In this document: positions 45,351 through 55,205 of the stretch, one piece after another
Layout of the letters: every line of letters starts with the position of its first letter
How positions within the stretch are numbered: position 1 is the stretch's first letter
Source of the DNA: Pseudaquabacterium terrae
Lineage (GTDB): Bacteria > Pseudomonadota > Gammaproteobacteria > Burkholderiales > Burkholderiaceae_C
Length of the DNA stretch: 64,000 nt
Assembly: GCF_013266755.1 (NCBI RefSeq)
Contig: NZ_JABRWJ010000016.1
Location: 1 to 64,000 of the forward strand
Direction: 5' to 3'
The notes under the pieces: model-generated
The model's input: only the letters and a program-made list of their open reading frames with translations
Databases searched by the model: none
What the model was told of the DNA's origin: nothing
Translations under genes and position numbers: made by a program

Positions 45351-45424
45351 CGGAGGCCTTGCTGCAGTGCTGCGCAAGCGGCGCACCCGAGTGGCTGCAT
45401 GATTCAAACCACTGGAGACAACGC

Positions 45425-47143
45425 GTGAGCAGACACCGCCCCCCCCTGACAGGCACCCCGACGCCGCGCCCCTGGCGGCGCGCCGTGGGCACCTTGTCGC
45501 TCGCCGGACTGTGCCTGCCGGCGCTGGCCTTCAAGATCGACGCCGGATCGACCGACCTGGCCCTGTCGCTGGACACCACCGTGCGCTACAACGCGGCGAT
45601 GCGCACCAAGGACCAGGAGCCGGCGCTGATGCGCAAGTTCGGCATCGGCGGCGGCGATTCGCTGTTCGACAAGAACGAGCTCGCGCTGTCGCGGCTCGAC
45701 CTCTATTCGGAGTTCGACCTCGCGTACAAGGGCAACCTCGGGCTGCGCATCAGCGCCTCGGCCTGGTACGACCACAACTTCCCCGACCGCAATCCGAACG
45801 TGGTCACCAGCTCGAGCTACCCGGGCAATGAGTTCAACGGCTACGTCAAGCGCTACTACCAGGGCCCGAGCGCCGAGTTCCTCGATGCCTTCGCCTGGGG
45901 CAACTTCAAGCTCGGCAGCACCGAGCTGAACCTGAAGGCCGGCCGCCTGGCCTGGTTGCCGGGCGAGTTCCTGATGTCCAACGGCAACGGCCTGTCGTAT
46001 TCGATGGCGCCGGCCGATGGCCAGAAGGGTGACTTGAGCCCCGGCGCGTCGGCCAAGGAAACCGCGCTGCCGATCGCGCAGCTGGCCGCCACCTGGCAGT
46101 TGAGCCCCGAGCTGACGCTGCTCGGCCAGACCACGCTCGAGTTCCGCTCCTCGCGCATCTCCGAAGGCGGCACCTTCTTCAATGCGCAGGGCGACACGGT
46201 GCTGCGCGGCCCGGGCTTCGTCGTGCCCGGCACGGTGCGGCGCATCGACGCGTTCGAGGGCGAGAAGGGCGACATCGGTGTCGGCCTGAAGTGGACGCCG
46301 CCCTGGTCCGATGGCGCCTTCAGCGCCTGGTACCGGAAGTTCGACGACAAGAACCCGAGCTGGCCGAACCAGATCTACGCCACCGCCTTCATCAGCCCGG
46401 CGCCGGGCGTCACGCTGCCGCAGGGCACGGCGCGCGCGGTCTACGCGAAGGACATCGAGCTGATCGGCGTGGCCTACAACGGCGTGCTCGCCTCGTGGTC
46501 CACCGGCTTCGAGCTGAACCGCCGCCGCAACATGCCGTTGAACACCACGGGCCTCTACGGCAGCATTCCGCGCGCGACCGTCAACGACCCGACGCTCGAA
46601 GGCGCGCGCGGCGACACCTGGCACGCGCTGGTGAGCGGCGTGCGCACGCTGAACAAGAACCCGCTCTTCGACTCGGGCGTGATCGTGCTGCAGCTCGACT
46701 ACACGCGCCTCGAGAAGATCACGAAGAACGCCGCGATGTTCAATGGCGCCGCCAGCGGCGTGGCCAACCGCTGCGTCGACAACGAAGTGCTGCGCGGCTG
46801 CTCGACGAAGGACGCGCTCAGCATCGGCGCGGTCTTCACCCCGACCTGGCAGCAGGTATTCCCGAGCATGGACATCTCGATGCCGCTCGTGGCACTTTAC
46901 GGGCTGAAGGGTGTGGCCGCGGCGCAGAACACCTCGATGGTTCCGGAGAAGTCCTACCTCTTCAAGGGCGGCGCGCGGCTCGAATGGGTGATCGGCCGGA
47001 TGAAGCACCAGTTCGACCTGGCCTACACCACGCGCGGCGGCCCGACCGGCGTGCTGCCGGGGCAGACTGCGCTCACGCACACCGGCCTCGCGAACTTCCG
47101 CGACCGCAACTACGTTTCCTTCACCTACCAAACCGCATTCTGA
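45425..47143 (+). CDS. DUF1302 outer-membrane-type protein
   Basis: Exported beta-strand-rich protein of 572 residues in the DUF1302 family, predicted to form an outer-membrane barrel. A signal peptide (VSRHRPPLTGT... to LPALAF) is followed by LALSLDTTVRYNAAMRTK, LALSRLDLYSEFDLAYKGN and aromatic-rich strands, ending in SFTYQTAF with terminal Phe. The GTG at 45425 has GGAGA seven bases upstream; an in-frame TTG at 45359 has a site too close. It begins a four-gene plus-strand unit with DUF1329, YCF48-like and MMPL proteins, a set often found together and thought to move hydrophobic compounds across the envelope. Confidence 0.88.
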   Translation: MSRHRPPLTGTPTPRPWRRAVGTLSLAGLCLPALAFKIDAGSTDLALSLDTTVRYNAAMRTKDQEPALMRKFGIGGGDSLFDKNELALSRLDLYSEFDLAYKGNLGLRISASAWYDHNFPDRNPNVVTSSSYPGNEFNGYVKRYYQGPSAEFLDAFAWGNFKLGSTELNLKAGRLAWLPGEFLMSNGNGLSYSMAPADGQKGDLSPGASAKETALPIAQLAATWQLSPELTLLGQTTLEFRSSRISEGGTFFNAQGDTVLRGPGFVVPGTVRRIDAFEGEKGDIGVGLKWTPPWSDGAFSAWYRKFDDKNPSWPNQIYATAFISPAPGVTLPQGTARAVYAKDIELIGVAYNGVLASWSTGFELNRRRNMPLNTTGLYGSIPRATVNDPTLEGARGDTWHALVSGVRTLNKNPLFDSGVIVLQLDYTRLEKITKNAAMFNGAASGVANRCVDNEVLRGCSTKDALSIGAVFTPTWQQVFPSMDISMPLVALYGLKGVAAAQNTSMVPEKSYLFKGGARLEWVIGRMKHQFDLAYTTRGGPTGVLPGQTALTHTGLANFRDRNYVSFTYQTAF

Positions 47144-47156
47144 AGAGGCTGCCACC

Positions 47157-48512
47157 ATGCTGAACAAGGCGATCATCGCGGCCGCTGCGGCGGCCCTCAT
47201 CGGGGCTGTCTCCGGCGTCCACGCACAAGAAGGCGAACGCCTGCCCTGGGGCGCGCTGAAGGCGGGCAACAAGGAAGGCAGCATTCCGGCCTATGCCGGC
47301 GGGCTGCCCACCAACACCAACCCGCCGGGCTTCAAGAAGGACTCGGGCTTCTGGGCCGACCCTTTCGCCAGCGACAAGCCGCTGTACACGGTGACCGGCA
47401 AGAACGCCGACCAGTACGCCGACAAGCTGAGCGACGGCACGAAGGAGATGCTCAAGCGCTTCCCGAGCTTCAAGCTCGACGTCTATCCGACGCGCCGCAG
47501 CGCCGCCTTCCCGGACTGGGTGGTGGAGAACATGAAGAAGAACGCCGCCGGCCGCTGCAAGCTGATCGAGAACGGCGAGGCGATCGAAGGCTGCTTCGGC
47601 GGCACGCCGTTCCCGGTGCCGAAGAACGGCAACGAGCTGATGTGGAACCTGATGCTGAACTACAAGGGCAAGTCGGCCTGGTATTCCGCCGAAGGCTGGT
47701 ACAGCGACGCCACCGGCAACCAGGTGCTGGTCAATGCCATCTCGAACCGCGGCGACAGCCCGTACTACGACAAGGACCTGACGCCCGAGGCCTTCTACAA
47801 GGCCGGCGGCCCCTACTTCAACAACAGCAATATCTACTCCGCGCCGGCGCGCATCGCCGGCGAAGGCAACCTGCTGCGCAAGTGGGCCAACCCGATCGCG
47901 AACCCCGACAAGACCTGGAACTACTCGCCCGGCCAGCGCCGCGTGCGCCTGTCGCCCGACGCGGCCTACGACTTCCCGATCGCCAGCTCCGGCGGCGTGG
48001 CCAACTACGACGAGATCTTCATGTTCTCGGGCCGCCTCGACCGCTACGACTGGAAGCTGCTGGGCCAGCGCGAGATGCTGGTGCCCTACAACACCTACCG
48101 CTTCTACAACAGCAAGCCGAGCGAGGTGCTGGCCAAGCAGCACATCAACCCGGACGTGCTGCGCTGGGAGCTGCACCGCCTGTGGGTGGTCGAGGGAACG
48201 CTCAAGAACGGCGCGCGCCACGTGGTGGCCAAGAAGCGCTTCTACCTCGACGAGGATTCGTTCAGCGCCGGCATGTACGACGGCTTCGACAACGCCGGCA
48301 AGATCTCGCGCGGCTACTGGCAGTTCATGATGCAGCTGTACGACAAGCAGATCCCGTTCGGCACCTCGAGCTGGCAGATCGACTTCGCGACCAACGTCAA
48401 CTACTACCCGTCGATCTACGGTGGCAGCAAGGGCATCCTGATCGAGACCGACCAGGTCGAGATCGACCGCTTCTACTCGGCCGAGGGTCTGGCCCGGCGT
48501 ACGCAACGTTGA
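47157..48512 (+). CDS. DUF1329 outer-membrane-lipoprotein-sorting-like protein
   Basis: Periplasmic or outer-membrane-associated protein of 451 residues in the DUF1329 family. It has a Sec signal ending GVHAQ, then NKEGSIPAYAGGLPT, WNLMLNYKGKSAWY, GQRRVRLSPDAAYDFP and the conserved YNTYRFYNSKPSEVL and GMYDGFDNAGKISRGYWQ segments. The fold is related to LolA/LolB-type lipid carriers, consistent with carrying a lipid-like substrate. It is separated by 13 bases from the DUF1302 gene and almost abuts the next gene. Confidence 0.9.
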   Translation: MLNKAIIAAAAAALIGAVSGVHAQEGERLPWGALKAGNKEGSIPAYAGGLPTNTNPPGFKKDSGFWADPFASDKPLYTVTGKNADQYADKLSDGTKEMLKRFPSFKLDVYPTRRSAAFPDWVVENMKKNAAGRCKLIENGEAIEGCFGGTPFPVPKNGNELMWNLMLNYKGKSAWYSAEGWYSDATGNQVLVNAISNRGDSPYYDKDLTPEAFYKAGGPYFNNSNIYSAPARIAGEGNLLRKWANPIANPDKTWNYSPGQRRVRLSPDAAYDFPIASSGGVANYDEIFMFSGRLDRYDWKLLGQREMLVPYNTYRFYNSKPSEVLAKQHINPDVLRWELHRLWVVEGTLKNGARHVVAKKRFYLDEDSFSAGMYDGFDNAGKISRGYWQFMMQLYDKQIPFGTSSWQIDFATNVNYYPSIYGGSKGILIETDQVEIDRFYSAEGLARRTQR

Positions 48513-48513
48513 C

Positions 48514-49620
48514 ATGGTGGTCCCACGCTTGACGGGCAGACACGTCGCGCAGCTCACGGCGGCGACGATCTGCGCGGCGACGTTCGCGGCCTTCGCCGCC
48601 GACTTCGCCGACCCGATCGCCACGCCGGCGCGGCTGACCGAGCGCGCACTGGGCGCGCCGGTGTTCGCGCTGGCCGAAAGCGCGGGCGTCACGCTGGGCG
48701 TCGGGCCGCGCGGCCACATCCTGCGCAGCACCGACACCGGCCGCAGCTGGCAGCAGGTGCCGAGCCCCGTGTCGTCGGACCTGGTCGCGGTGGCCTTCGC
48801 CGGGCCGCGCGCGGCCTGGGCGGTGGGCCACGATGGCGTGATGCTGCACAGCACCGACGCCGGCGCGAGCTGGCACAAGCGCCTCGACGGCCACGGCCTC
48901 GGCAAGCTGATGGTCGCGCACTACGAAAAGCTCGCCGCCGCGCAACCCGGCGAAGCCGTGCAGCGCGCGCTCGACGAAGCGCGCAAGGCCGCCGGCGGTG
49001 GGGCCGCGCTGTCGCTGCTGACAGTGTGGTTCCGCGATGAACGCGAAGGCTTCGCCGCCGGCCAGTTCAACCTGCTGCTGCACACCAGCGACGGTGGCGC
49101 GAGCTGGCAGCCCTGGCTCGAGCGCACCGACAACCCAGACACCTATTCGCTGCACGCCATCGCCGGCGACGCCAGCCAAGTGTGGATCGCCGGCGAGCTT
49201 GGCCTGGTGCTGCGGCTGGTGCGCGGCGGCGCCGGCGCCGCCGACCGCTTCGAGCGCATCGCGTCGCCGTACAAGGGCTCGTGGTTCGGGCTGGACGTTT
49301 CCCAGTCCAGCGTGCTCCTCTACGGCCTGCGCGGCAACGCCTGGCGCAGCGACGACGGCGGCGCACACTGGCGCCGCCTCGACACCGGCACCGACCAGGC
49401 GATCAACGGCGGCCTGCTGCGTCCGGACGGTGGCGTGGCGCTGCTCACTGGCCGCGGTCTTCTGCTGTTAGGAAGCCGCGACGGCGCGCTGGCGCGGCAG
49501 CCGCGCGGCGCCGATGCGCCGGCCGCCGGCTACGCACTGCTGCCGCTGGGCCCGCGCCGCCTGGCGCTGGGCACGCGCGAGGGCGTGCGCGCGCTCGAAC
49601 TGGCCACACCGGCCCCCTGA
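48514..49620 (+). CDS. YCF48-related beta-propeller protein
   Basis: Exported protein of 368 residues with repeated BNR/YCF48 blades: ILRSTDTGRSWQQVPSP, MLHSTDAGASWHKRL, LLHTSDGGASWQPWLERTD and AWRSDDGGAHWRRLDT, all with the S-x-D-x-G-x-x-W signature. A signal-like N-terminus (residues 10-29) directs it to the periplasm. In this gene context such propellers accompany DUF1302/DUF1329/MMPL proteins and may be an adaptor of the envelope complex. It starts one base after the DUF1329 stop. Confidence 0.9.
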   Translation: MVVPRLTGRHVAQLTAATICAATFAAFAADFADPIATPARLTERALGAPVFALAESAGVTLGVGPRGHILRSTDTGRSWQQVPSPVSSDLVAVAFAGPRAAWAVGHDGVMLHSTDAGASWHKRLDGHGLGKLMVAHYEKLAAAQPGEAVQRALDEARKAAGGGAALSLLTVWFRDEREGFAAGQFNLLLHTSDGGASWQPWLERTDNPDTYSLHAIAGDASQVWIAGELGLVLRLVRGGAGAADRFERIASPYKGSWFGLDVSQSSVLLYGLRGNAWRSDDGGAHWRRLDTGTDQAINGGLLRPDGGVALLTGRGLLLLGSRDGALARQPRGADAPAAGYALLPLGPRRLALGTREGVRALELATPAP

Positions 49621-49638
49621 CCTCTCCTCGAAACCTCC

Positions 49639-52128
49639 ATGGCCCCAGCATCCGACGACACCGACCGCTTCCCGGTCGTGCCCACCCGCGAGGCCTTCGA
49701 CGACACGTCGGGCAATGCCTTCGAGCGCCTGATCTTCAACCACCGCGGCCTGCTGCTGCTGCTGTTCGCGCTGGTCTCGGCACTGTTCGGCTGGCAGGCC
49801 ACGAAGCTCGAGGTCAGCGCCAGCTTCGAGCGCATGCTGCCGGCGTCTCACCCCTACATCCGCAACTTCCTCGACAACCGCGATGGCCTGCGCGGCCTGG
49901 GCAACCAGCTGCGCGTGGTGGTCGAGAACACCGACGGCGACATCTTCGACACCCAGTACCTCAAGACGCTGGCGGCCGTCAACGATGCGATCTACCTGAC
50001 GCCGGGCGTCGACCGGCCGTGGATCAAGTCGCTGTGGACACCGTTGCTGCGCTGGAGCGAGGTCACCGAGGACGGCATGCGCGGCGGTCCGGTGATGCCC
50101 GAGCGCTTCGACGGCTCGCCGCCCAAGATCGAGGAGCTCCGCCGCAACCTCGCGCTGTCCGGTGCGGTCGGCCGCATCGTGGCCACCGACTTCAAGAGCA
50201 GCCTGATCGTCGTGCCGCTGCTCGACCGCTATGCCGACAGCGGGCAGCCGATCGACTACCTGGCGCTGTCGCGCACGCTGGAATCCAAGGTGCGCGAGGC
50301 CGGCCATCCGAAGGTCCGCATCTACATCGTCGGCTTCGGCAAGCTGATGGGCGACCTGATCGAGGGCCTGCGTGCGGTGCTCGGCTATTTCGTCTTGTCC
50401 GTGACCATCGCGGCGCTGCTGATGGGCCTGTACACGCGCTGCTGGCGCAGCACCACGGTGCTGGTGGCGGTGGCGCTGCTGGGCGTCGTGTGGCTGCTCG
50501 GCTGCATGCGCCTGCTCGGCCGCGCGCTCGACCCCTACTCGGTGCTGGTGCCCTTCCTGCTGTTCGCGATCGGTCTGTCGCACGGCGCGCAGAAGATGAA
50601 CGGCATCATGCAAGACGTCGCGCGCGGCACGCACAAGTACGTCGCCGCGCGCTACACGTTCCGGCGCCTCTTCGTCGCCGGCCTGACCGCGCTGCTGACC
50701 AACGTCGTCGGCTTCCTGGTACTGATGCTGATCGACATCCCGGTGATCCGCGATCTGGCACTGATGACCAGCCTCGGCGTCACCGGGCTGATCTTCACCA
50801 AGCTCGTGCTGATCCCGGTGCTGCTGTCGTACACCGGCGTCAGCGCGCGCGCGGCGGCGCGCACGCTGCAGCAGGACGCGGACGGCCGCCCGACGGCGCG
50901 GATCTGGCAAGCGTTGGTCGCGCTGACCGGCCGGCGCGCCGCGCTCGGCGCGATCGCCGCATCGCTGCTGCTGGTGACGGGCGCCTTCGCGCTGCGCGCG
51001 CAGCTGAAGTTCGGCGACCTCGACGCCGGCGCGCCCGAGCTGCGGCCCGACTCGCGCTACAACCTCGACAACGCGTACATCACGCGTCACTACGGGCTGT
51101 CGAGCGACCAGTTCGCGGTGATGGTGAAGACGCCGCCGTCGCAGTGCGACGGCCACGCGGTGCTGGTGGATGCCGACCGCCTGGGCTGGGAGCTCGAGCA
51201 TGTGCCCGGCGTCAAGGCCGTGGCCTCGTTCGCCGAGCAGATCAAGCGCGTGCAGGCCGCTACGCGTGAAGGTTATTTCAAGTGGGAAACGGTCGCCCGC
51301 GACGACGGCTCGCGCGGCTACACCTCGGCCCGGGTGCTGCAGGACAACCCGGACACGATGAATCCCAGTTGCGCGGTGTTCCCGGTGGTGGCCTACCTGG
51401 CCGACCACAAGGCCGACACGCTGGCGCGCGTGCTGACAGTGGCCGAGACCTTCGCGCTGGCGCACGACCGCCCGGGCGTCGCCTTCCTGCCGGCCGCCGG
51501 CTCGGCCGGCATCGAGGCGGTGACCAACGTCGTCGTGCGCGAATCGCTGTACCGCATGCACCTGCTGCTGTACCTGGCGGTGGTGGCGCTGTGCTTCGTC
51601 ACCTTCCGCTCGTGGCGCGCGGTGGTCGTCGCGGTGATTCCGCTCTTGATCACCTCGCTGCTGTGCGAGGCGATCATGGTGCTGCTGGGCATCGGCATCA
51701 AGGTGGCCACCTTGCCGGTGGTGGCGCTGGGCGTGGGCGTCGGCGTCGACTACGCGCTGTACCTGCTGTCGATCCAGCTGCACTGCCAGCGCCAGGGCCG
51801 CAGCCTGGCCGAGGCCTATGCCGCGTCGCTGGCCTTCACCGGCAAGGTGGTCGCCTTCGTCGGGCTGACGATGGCCGCCGGCGTCATCACCTGGGCCTTC
51901 TCGCCCATCAAGTTCCAGGCCGACATGGGCATCCTGCTGGCCTTCATGTTCCTGTGGAACATGGTCGGCGCGCTGGTGCTGATCCCGGCCCTGTCGCACT
52001 TCCTGCTGAACCCGCGGCAGCACCGCGTCGAGACGGCCGACGGCGCGCTCGCCGGCCCCTCGGCGCCGGCGACGCCGGCAAACGACGATCCGCCGCCGCG
52101 CGCGGCCGATCAGCGCGCGGCGGCCTGA
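49639..52128 (+). CDS. MMPL/RND-superfamily transporter
   Basis: Inner-membrane transporter of 829 residues with the duplicated RND layout: helix 1 (LLLLLFALVSALFGWQA), a periplasmic loop with SASFERMLPASHPYIRNFLD, then a five-helix bundle containing SVLVPFLLFAIGLSHGAQKM, and a second half with a matching loop and helices including GVGVGVDYALYLLSIQLH. The two bundles match MMPL and SSD-like lipid transporters rather than multidrug AcrB pumps. It closes the envelope module and ends convergently with the DUF2889 gene, overlapping it by 19 bases. The likely cargo is the hydrophobic substrate or an intermediate of the acyl-CoA pathway next to it. Confidence 0.92.
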   Translation: MAPASDDTDRFPVVPTREAFDDTSGNAFERLIFNHRGLLLLLFALVSALFGWQATKLEVSASFERMLPASHPYIRNFLDNRDGLRGLGNQLRVVVENTDGDIFDTQYLKTLAAVNDAIYLTPGVDRPWIKSLWTPLLRWSEVTEDGMRGGPVMPERFDGSPPKIEELRRNLALSGAVGRIVATDFKSSLIVVPLLDRYADSGQPIDYLALSRTLESKVREAGHPKVRIYIVGFGKLMGDLIEGLRAVLGYFVLSVTIAALLMGLYTRCWRSTTVLVAVALLGVVWLLGCMRLLGRALDPYSVLVPFLLFAIGLSHGAQKMNGIMQDVARGTHKYVAARYTFRRLFVAGLTALLTNVVGFLVLMLIDIPVIRDLALMTSLGVTGLIFTKLVLIPVLLSYTGVSARAAARTLQQDADGRPTARIWQALVALTGRRAALGAIAASLLLVTGAFALRAQLKFGDLDAGAPELRPDSRYNLDNAYITRHYGLSSDQFAVMVKTPPSQCDGHAVLVDADRLGWELEHVPGVKAVASFAEQIKRVQAATREGYFKWETVARDDGSRGYTSARVLQDNPDTMNPSCAVFPVVAYLADHKADTLARVLTVAETFALAHDRPGVAFLPAAGSAGIEAVTNVVVRESLYRMHLLLYLAVVALCFVTFRSWRAVVVAVIPLLITSLLCEAIMVLLGIGIKVATLPVVALGVGVGVDYALYLLSIQLHCQRQGRSLAEAYAASLAFTGKVVAFVGLTMAAGVITWAFSPIKFQADMGILLAFMFLWNMVGALVLIPALSHFLLNPRQHRVETADGALAGPSAPATPANDDPPPRAADQRAAA

Positions 52129-52907
52129 CCCGGCGTGGCTTCCAGGTCGGCCAGCATCGGCACCCCCGGATCACTGAAGTCGCGCGTCGAGCCGAAGGCG
52201 CGCAGCGCACGTCCGGCGACGCCATCGGCGTACACGTGGCAGGTGCCCAGCACATGCCCGGTGTCGGTGGCGCGCGCCATGGCATCCAGGTCGTGGAAGC
52301 GGTTGCCCGAGACGAACAGCGCGCGCCGCAGCACCCACACCGCCTCGAACAGGTCGCGATCGACGATGCAGGCCTTGGCCCACGGCATCAGCGCCGCCAG
52401 ATCCTGACCCGCAAAAGGCGCGGGCGCGATGATGGCGTTGCGCTCGAGCGTCCAGCGCAGCGTCTCGCGGCCGTCGGTGTGCAGAACCGCATCGCGGCGC
52501 GCGTCCGGATCGAGGCAAGGCGCCTCGGCGTCGTAGTCGCGCTGCGCGATGCCGCGCGCCGCATGCGATGCCGCCAGCCCGGCCAGGTCGAGCAGGTGGG
52601 TGCACTGTGCGCGGCCGTTGACCTGGCGGTAGACCTGCTGCGGGTCCGGCGACAGCTCCATGCCGATCAGCCGATCGAGCACTGCCACCGCCTCGCCGCA
52701 GGCGCTCCACGGCGTGCGCAGCGCGCGGCCCTCGATCGCGCTGATGCGCGTGCCGTCATGGCGCAGCGTCAGGCCGTAGCGATGCGGGTCGTCCTCCAGG
52801 TCGGCGCGCGCCCAGTCCGCACCGGTGCGGATGCGCAGGCGGCGCCGGTAGGTGCCGGGGCGCTGATAGTGGTCCAGCGGAAAGTAGGCGATCGCCCGAT
52901 GCGTCAT
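52110..52907 (-). CDS. DUF2889 family protein
   Basis: Cytosolic protein of 265 residues in the DUF2889 family: the N-terminal YRRRLRIRTGADWARADLED, the middle GRAQCTHLLDLAGLAASHAA with a Cys-x-H pair, and the late WVLRRALFVSGNRFHDLD. Family members are often next to acyl-CoA dehydrogenases, as here, but no reaction is known. Its start overlaps the acyl-CoA dehydrogenase stop by one base (TGATG). It is the last gene of the minus-strand operon. Confidence 0.82.
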   Translation of the reverse strand: MTHRAIAYFPLDHYQRPGTYRRRLRIRTGADWARADLEDDPHRYGLTLRHDGTRISAIEGRALRTPWSACGEAVAVLDRLIGMELSPDPQQVYRQVNGRAQCTHLLDLAGLAASHAARGIAQRDYDAEAPCLDPDARRDAVLHTDGRETLRWTLERNAIIAPAPFAGQDLAALMPWAKACIVDRDLFEAVWVLRRALFVSGNRFHDLDAMARATDTGHVLGTCHVYADGVAGRALRAFGSTRDFSDPGVPMLADLEATPGQAAAR

Positions 52908-54034
52908 CACGCGACCCCTGCCGCAGCGCCCCACAGCGTCTCGGCATCGCCGAGCCACTGGTCCAGCACCATCAGCCGCTTGAAGCAGTGGCCGATCTGG
53001 TATTCGTCGGTCATGCCGATGCCGCCGTGCAGCTGGATCGCCTGCGCGCCGACGAAGCGCCCGTTGCGTCCGGCCAGCGCCTTCGCCAGCGCCAGCGCGC
53101 GCCGGCGCTGCGCACGGTCGGGCTCGTGCAGCGCATGCAGCGCCTGCTGCAGCATCGCGTGCGACTGCTCGACCGCGATCGCCATGTCCGCCAGGCGATG
53201 CCGCAGCGCCTGGAAGCTGGCGATCGCGACGCCGAACTGGCGCCGCTCGAGCAGGTAGTCACGCGTGGTGTGCAACGCGCGGTCCATCACGCCGAGCGCC
53301 TCGGCGATCGCGGCCACGGTGGCCAGCGCGTGCGCATCGTCCAGCGCCGCGAAGGCCTCGTTCGGCGCGCCGAGGCGAGCGGTGGTGTCGAGCAGCAGAC
53401 CATCGAGCTGCAGATCGCAGGCCGTGCTGCCGTCGATCAGCCGGTAGTCGTGACGATGCAGGCCGGCCGCTTGCGCCGGCACCAGGAAGAGCGACAGGCC
53501 GCGCTCGTCGTCGTGGCCGCCGCCTTCGCGGGCCGTCACGACGAAGCTCTCGGCCTGCGGGCCGCCCGGCAGCAAGACCTTGTGGCCCGACAGCCGCACG
53601 CCGCCCGGCACCCGCTCGGCGCGCGTCGCCACCCGCGCCAGCCGCCCTGCCGCGCCCGCCTCATGGTGCGCTGCCACCAGCAGACGATCGCCGGCGCTCA
53701 GCGCGGGCAGCAGCTCGCGGGCGCGCGCGGGATCGGCATGACGCACGATCTGAGCGGCCAGCGTGGCGATGGACGCCACCGGCTCCACGACCAGCGCGCG
53801 ACCCAGGCGCTCGTGCAGCAGCGCCAGCTCCTCGGCGCCACCATCGATGCCGCCCAGCGCATCGGGCAGCGCGGTGCCGAGCCATCCCATCGCGCCGAAG
53901 CGGCGCCACTGCGCCGCATCGAAGCCGCCGGCTGCAACGATGCCTCGCCGCGCCTCGAAGGTGTAGGTCTCGTCCAGGCAGCGCTCGACGCTGTCGCGCA
54001 GCAGCGCCTGGTCTTCGGTCAGTTCGAACTGCAT
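52907..54034 (-). CDS. acyl-CoA dehydrogenase, short subunit-type
   Basis: FAD-dependent acyl-CoA dehydrogenase-fold protein of 375 residues. N-terminal helices (FELTEDQALLRDSVERCLDE), a middle beta domain that is less conserved than in the long partner, and C-terminal RQFGVAIASFQALRHRLADM and AIQLHGGIGMTDEYQIGH. The usual YEG-Glu catalytic base motif is not present. It follows the 389-residue dehydrogenase at 54036 with one base between them, and pairs of this long/short type form mixed tetramers in steroid and alicyclic-acid catabolism. Which subunit is catalytic cannot be decided here. Confidence 0.9.
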   Translation of the reverse strand: MQFELTEDQALLRDSVERCLDETYTFEARRGIVAAGGFDAAQWRRFGAMGWLGTALPDALGGIDGGAEELALLHERLGRALVVEPVASIATLAAQIVRHADPARARELLPALSAGDRLLVAAHHEAGAAGRLARVATRAERVPGGVRLSGHKVLLPGGPQAESFVVTAREGGGHDDERGLSLFLVPAQAAGLHRHDYRLIDGSTACDLQLDGLLLDTTARLGAPNEAFAALDDAHALATVAAIAEALGVMDRALHTTRDYLLERRQFGVAIASFQALRHRLADMAIAVEQSHAMLQQALHALHEPDRAQRRRALALAKALAGRNGRFVGAQAIQLHGGIGMTDEYQIGHCFKRLMVLDQWLGDAETLWGAAAGVA

Positions 54035-54035
54035 G

Positions 54036-55205
54036 TCAGGCCCCGAGCCAATGGCGCGCGATCAGGTTGCGCTGGATCTCGTTGCTGCCGCCGTAGATCG
54101 TCACGGCGCGCCGGTAGAGGAAGTCGGCGGTGATGCCCGGCGCCTGCTCGGGACCGGGCAGCGTGCCGGCGGGCGCGTCCTCCGGGTAGTCGACGATCCC
54201 CCGCTCGGCCAGCGCCTGCACCTGCAGCGCGCCGATCTTCTGCTGCAGCTCGGAGCCCAGCACGTGCAGGATCGAGCCGGCCGGCCACGCGGTGGCGCGT
54301 TCGTTGCCCTGCTCGGCCAGCGCGCGCAGCGTCAGCATCTCCAGCGCGGCGAGCTCGGCCTCGACCTCGGCGATGCGGCGCGCGAAGGCGGCGTCGGGCG
54401 CCAGCGTCGCGGCCAGCGCCTTCAACCGCGCCAGCATGCGCTTGTTGCGCGGCACCTCGGCGCTGAACGCGCGCTCGTTGTCGAGCAGGAACTTGGCGCA
54501 CTGCCAGCCCTGCCCTTCGTCGCCGACGCGCTGGTCCACCGGTACCCACACGTCGTCGAAGAACACCTCGTTGAGGCTGTGCGCGCCGTCGATCGAGATG
54601 ATCGGCCGCAGCGTGACGCCGGGCGAGCGGGCGTCGATCAGCAGGAAGCTGATGCCGCGCTGCGGCTTTGACTCGGTATCGGTGCGCACGAGGCAGAACA
54701 GCCAGTCGGCGTAGTGGCCTTCGGTGGTCCAGGTCTTCTGGCCGTTGACGATGTAGTGGTCGCCGTCCCTCACCGCACGTGTCTTCAGCGACGCCAGGTC
54801 CGACCCGGCGTTCGGCTCCGAGAAGCCCTGGCCCCACCAGGTGTCGCCGCGCAGGATCGGTGGCAGATAACGTTCGATCTGCGCGGCCGTGCCGAAGCTG
54901 TAGATCACCGGCGCCACCAGCATCAAGGCCGACGCGCAGGTCGGCGGCGCGCCGGCGAGCGCACACTCTTCCTCGAACAGGTGGCGCTGCAGCGGCGACC
55001 AGCCCGGGCCGCCATGCTCGCGCGGCCAGTGCGGCGCCGACCAGCCGCGCGCATGCAGGATGCGCGTCCAGCCGAGCATGTCGTCCCGGCTGGCGTGGTA
55101 GCCGCGCAGTGTGCGCGCGGCCATCTCCGGGGGCAGGTGCTCGCGCAGGAAGGCGCGCACCTCGGCGCGGAAGGCTTCGGCCGCGGTGTCGGGTGCGAAG
55201 TTCAT
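54036..55205 (-). CDS. acyl-CoA dehydrogenase, long subunit-type
   Basis: Acyl-CoA dehydrogenase of 389 residues with the FAD-binding signature WWGQGFSEPNAGSDLASLKT, GQKTWTTEGHYADWLFCLVR, and the C-terminal AVTIYGGSNEIQRNLIARH, where Gly stands at the place of the classical catalytic Glu of YEG enzymes. Such a pattern is usual in the FadE-type heteromeric dehydrogenases. It overlaps the 362-residue dehydrogenase at 55202 by four bases and is followed by the short one at 52907, with which it is likely to pair. Substrate is an acyl-CoA not identifiable from sequence. Confidence 0.92.
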   Translation of the reverse strand: MNFAPDTAAEAFRAEVRAFLREHLPPEMAARTLRGYHASRDDMLGWTRILHARGWSAPHWPREHGGPGWSPLQRHLFEEECALAGAPPTCASALMLVAPVIYSFGTAAQIERYLPPILRGDTWWGQGFSEPNAGSDLASLKTRAVRDGDHYIVNGQKTWTTEGHYADWLFCLVRTDTESKPQRGISFLLIDARSPGVTLRPIISIDGAHSLNEVFFDDVWVPVDQRVGDEGQGWQCAKFLLDNERAFSAEVPRNKRMLARLKALAATLAPDAAFARRIAEVEAELAALEMLTLRALAEQGNERATAWPAGSILHVLGSELQQKIGALQVQALAERGIVDYPEDAPAGTLPGPEQAPGITADFLYRRAVTIYGGSNEIQRNLIARHWLGA

